From positions 62,001 through 126,000 of the forward strand of contig BGKB01000023.1 of assembly GCA_003116975.1 (NCBI GenBank): a stretch of 64,000 nt of DNA, in the 5' to 3' direction. Source of the DNA: Aurantiochytrium sp. KH105 (Eukaryota; Sar; Bigyra; Thraustochytrida; Thraustochytriidae). This document shows positions 63,219 through 64,000 of the stretch, in pieces. The notes beneath the pieces were generated by a model. That model ran no database searches, was not told the origin of the DNA, and saw only the letters and a program-made list of their open reading frames with translations. The translations under genes were made by a program, and so were the position numbers. Numbering within the stretch: position 1 is the stretch's first letter; every line of letters begins with the position of its first letter.

Positions 63219-64000
63219 ATGGCCTCGAGCGAGCCGGGCCTTGACCCTGGCGCCGCACGTGAGAGCCAAGATGTTGTGGCACCAGCCGTCCATGGCAGCG
63301 TGCGAGACCAGCGCCACTTCGAGCAGCTCGTGGCCCGGTACGACTTCGAGGAAGCGCTGTGGATGGTGGACGCCGGCCAGATTGACGCAAACCACATTTG
63401 CGCCGGCGGAGAAACCTTGCTCTCGAAAGCGTCTGGGGCCGGAGAGATGACTGTAGTGGCTGCGCTTCTTCAACACGGCGCCAAAGCAGATCATGCAAAC
63501 TCGAGCAATCGTTCTGGTCTCATGAAAGCTGCGGCCGGTGGCCACGCCAAAGTCGTCGATCTCTTGCTCAAAACGCATCAAGTCGACATTTTCCGCAAAG
63601 ACACATCCGGACGCTCCCCGCTTGATTGGGCTCGCATGGCTCGGCACAAGTCCTGCGCACATCTTCTCGAGGAAGAGATTAATCAGAGTCTCGTGGGGCA
63701 GCGGCGCCGACTAGCCGACGCAGCACGGAGGAAGAAACTCGAAGCCAATGTATTTGCCGAGAACAAACGACTCGCGGCAGAAATGCAGCACCTCATTCGG
63801 GAAAATGACCTCGAGGAAATCTACTCACTCGTAGTGGATTGCAAGCTGTCCAGGCACACCTTTGAACGCGCAATTGTTGAGCGTCACAAACTTGTAGACT
63901 GCAAAGACAACAATTTAAGCGAACGCGACCACCAAGAATCCAAAGACGCAAGTGGCGTGAGAGATGAAGTTTACTACATTGATGTGCAAATTGAAGGCGG
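63219..64000 (+). CDS. Ankyrin-repeat protein, N-terminal part (cut by window edge)
   Basis: About 260 residues are visible from the ATG at 63219 and the frame is still open at base 64000. Residues 1-30 are variable. Ankyrin repeats cover about 65-165: GETLLSKASGAGEMTVVAALLQHGAKAD, SGLMKAAAGGHAKVVDLLLKTHQVD and SGRSPLDWARMARHKSCAHLLEEE. A charged helix follows (RRRLADAARRKKLEANVFAENKRLAAEM). Ankyrin repeats mediate protein binding; function depends on the missing C-terminal part. Confidence 0.85.
   Translation, partial: MASSEPGLDPGAARESQDVVAPAVHGSVRDQRHFEQLVARYDFEEALWMVDAGQIDANHICAGGETLLSKASGAGEMTVVAALLQHGAKADHANSSNRSGLMKAAAGGHAKVVDLLLKTHQVDIFRKDTSGRSPLDWARMARHKSCAHLLEEEINQSLVGQRRRLADAARRKKLEANVFAENKRLAAEMQHLIRENDLEEIYSLVVDCKLSRHTFERAIVERHKLVDCKDNNLSERDHQESKDASGVRDEVYYIDVQIEG

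Noticed and set aside
1-64000. Search for transposons, retroelements, virus-like elements and CRISPR
   Set aside because: No reverse transcriptase, integrase, transposase, capsid-like frame, long terminal or inverted repeats, or spaced direct repeats were seen.

Overview
The window is nuclear DNA of a unicellular eukaryote. It is gene-dense and GC-rich. It holds 23 protein genes that I can support (21 complete, one cut by each window edge). Almost all are single-exon; only one spliceosomal GT-AG intron is clear, 146 nt long, in the CoA-binding-domain gene. Start codons sit in good ATG contexts. The mix is intron-poor large ORFs, an Hv1 proton channel, an organelle-targeted bacterial-type aconitase B, a soluble-type adenylyl cyclase, a class II-like photolyase, and axoneme-type genes (ENO4-like, LC8-like, CFAP68-like). 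This fits a flagellate-producing protist such as a labyrinthulomycete/thraustochytrid stramenopile. That placement is inference from gene content, not a database match.

Layout, left to right. 1-3440: 5' part of an AGC kinase (-), then a putative CFAP68-like flagellar gene (-). 3441-9660: a cyclic-nucleotide-binding/kinase fusion (+), a spliced CoA-binding protein (-), an ENO4-like pseudo-enolase (+). 10067-15901: Raptor (+), the TORC1 scaffold. 16244-26257: a CREST-type membrane protein (-), a MAP3K-epsilon-like kinase with ARM repeats (+), an unrecognised Ser/Arg/acidic protein (+). 26810-33990: ADCY10-like cyclase (-), head-to-head with a G-alpha subunit (+). 34813-41875: mitochondrial AcnB (-), then 3.3 kb without a gene, then an unrecognised acidic protein (-). 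43291-47195: SET-domain protein (-) head-to-head with CCT2 (+), followed by decayed tandem copies of the CCT2 3' end. 48134-51566: WW-WW-RDD membrane protein (-), tail-anchored GNAT-like protein (+), Hv1 channel (-). 54626-64000: PARP-type ADP-ribosyltransferase (+), WD-repeat protein (-), photolyase (+), LC8-like dynein light chain (-), ankyrin protein (+, runs off the edge).

Genes alternate strands very regularly, giving nine head-to-head pairs. Several intergenic regions carry a shared element (core GCAAGT, with near-identical 20-mers) that I take to be an undescribed promoter element. Signalling is over-represented: AGC kinase, Raptor, PKG-like kinase, MAP3K, adenylyl cyclase and G-alpha. 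Flagellar genes form a second theme.

I saw no retroelement, virus-like element, transposon, rRNA, tRNA or CRISPR array. Intergenic DNA is dominated by microsatellites and short minisatellites.
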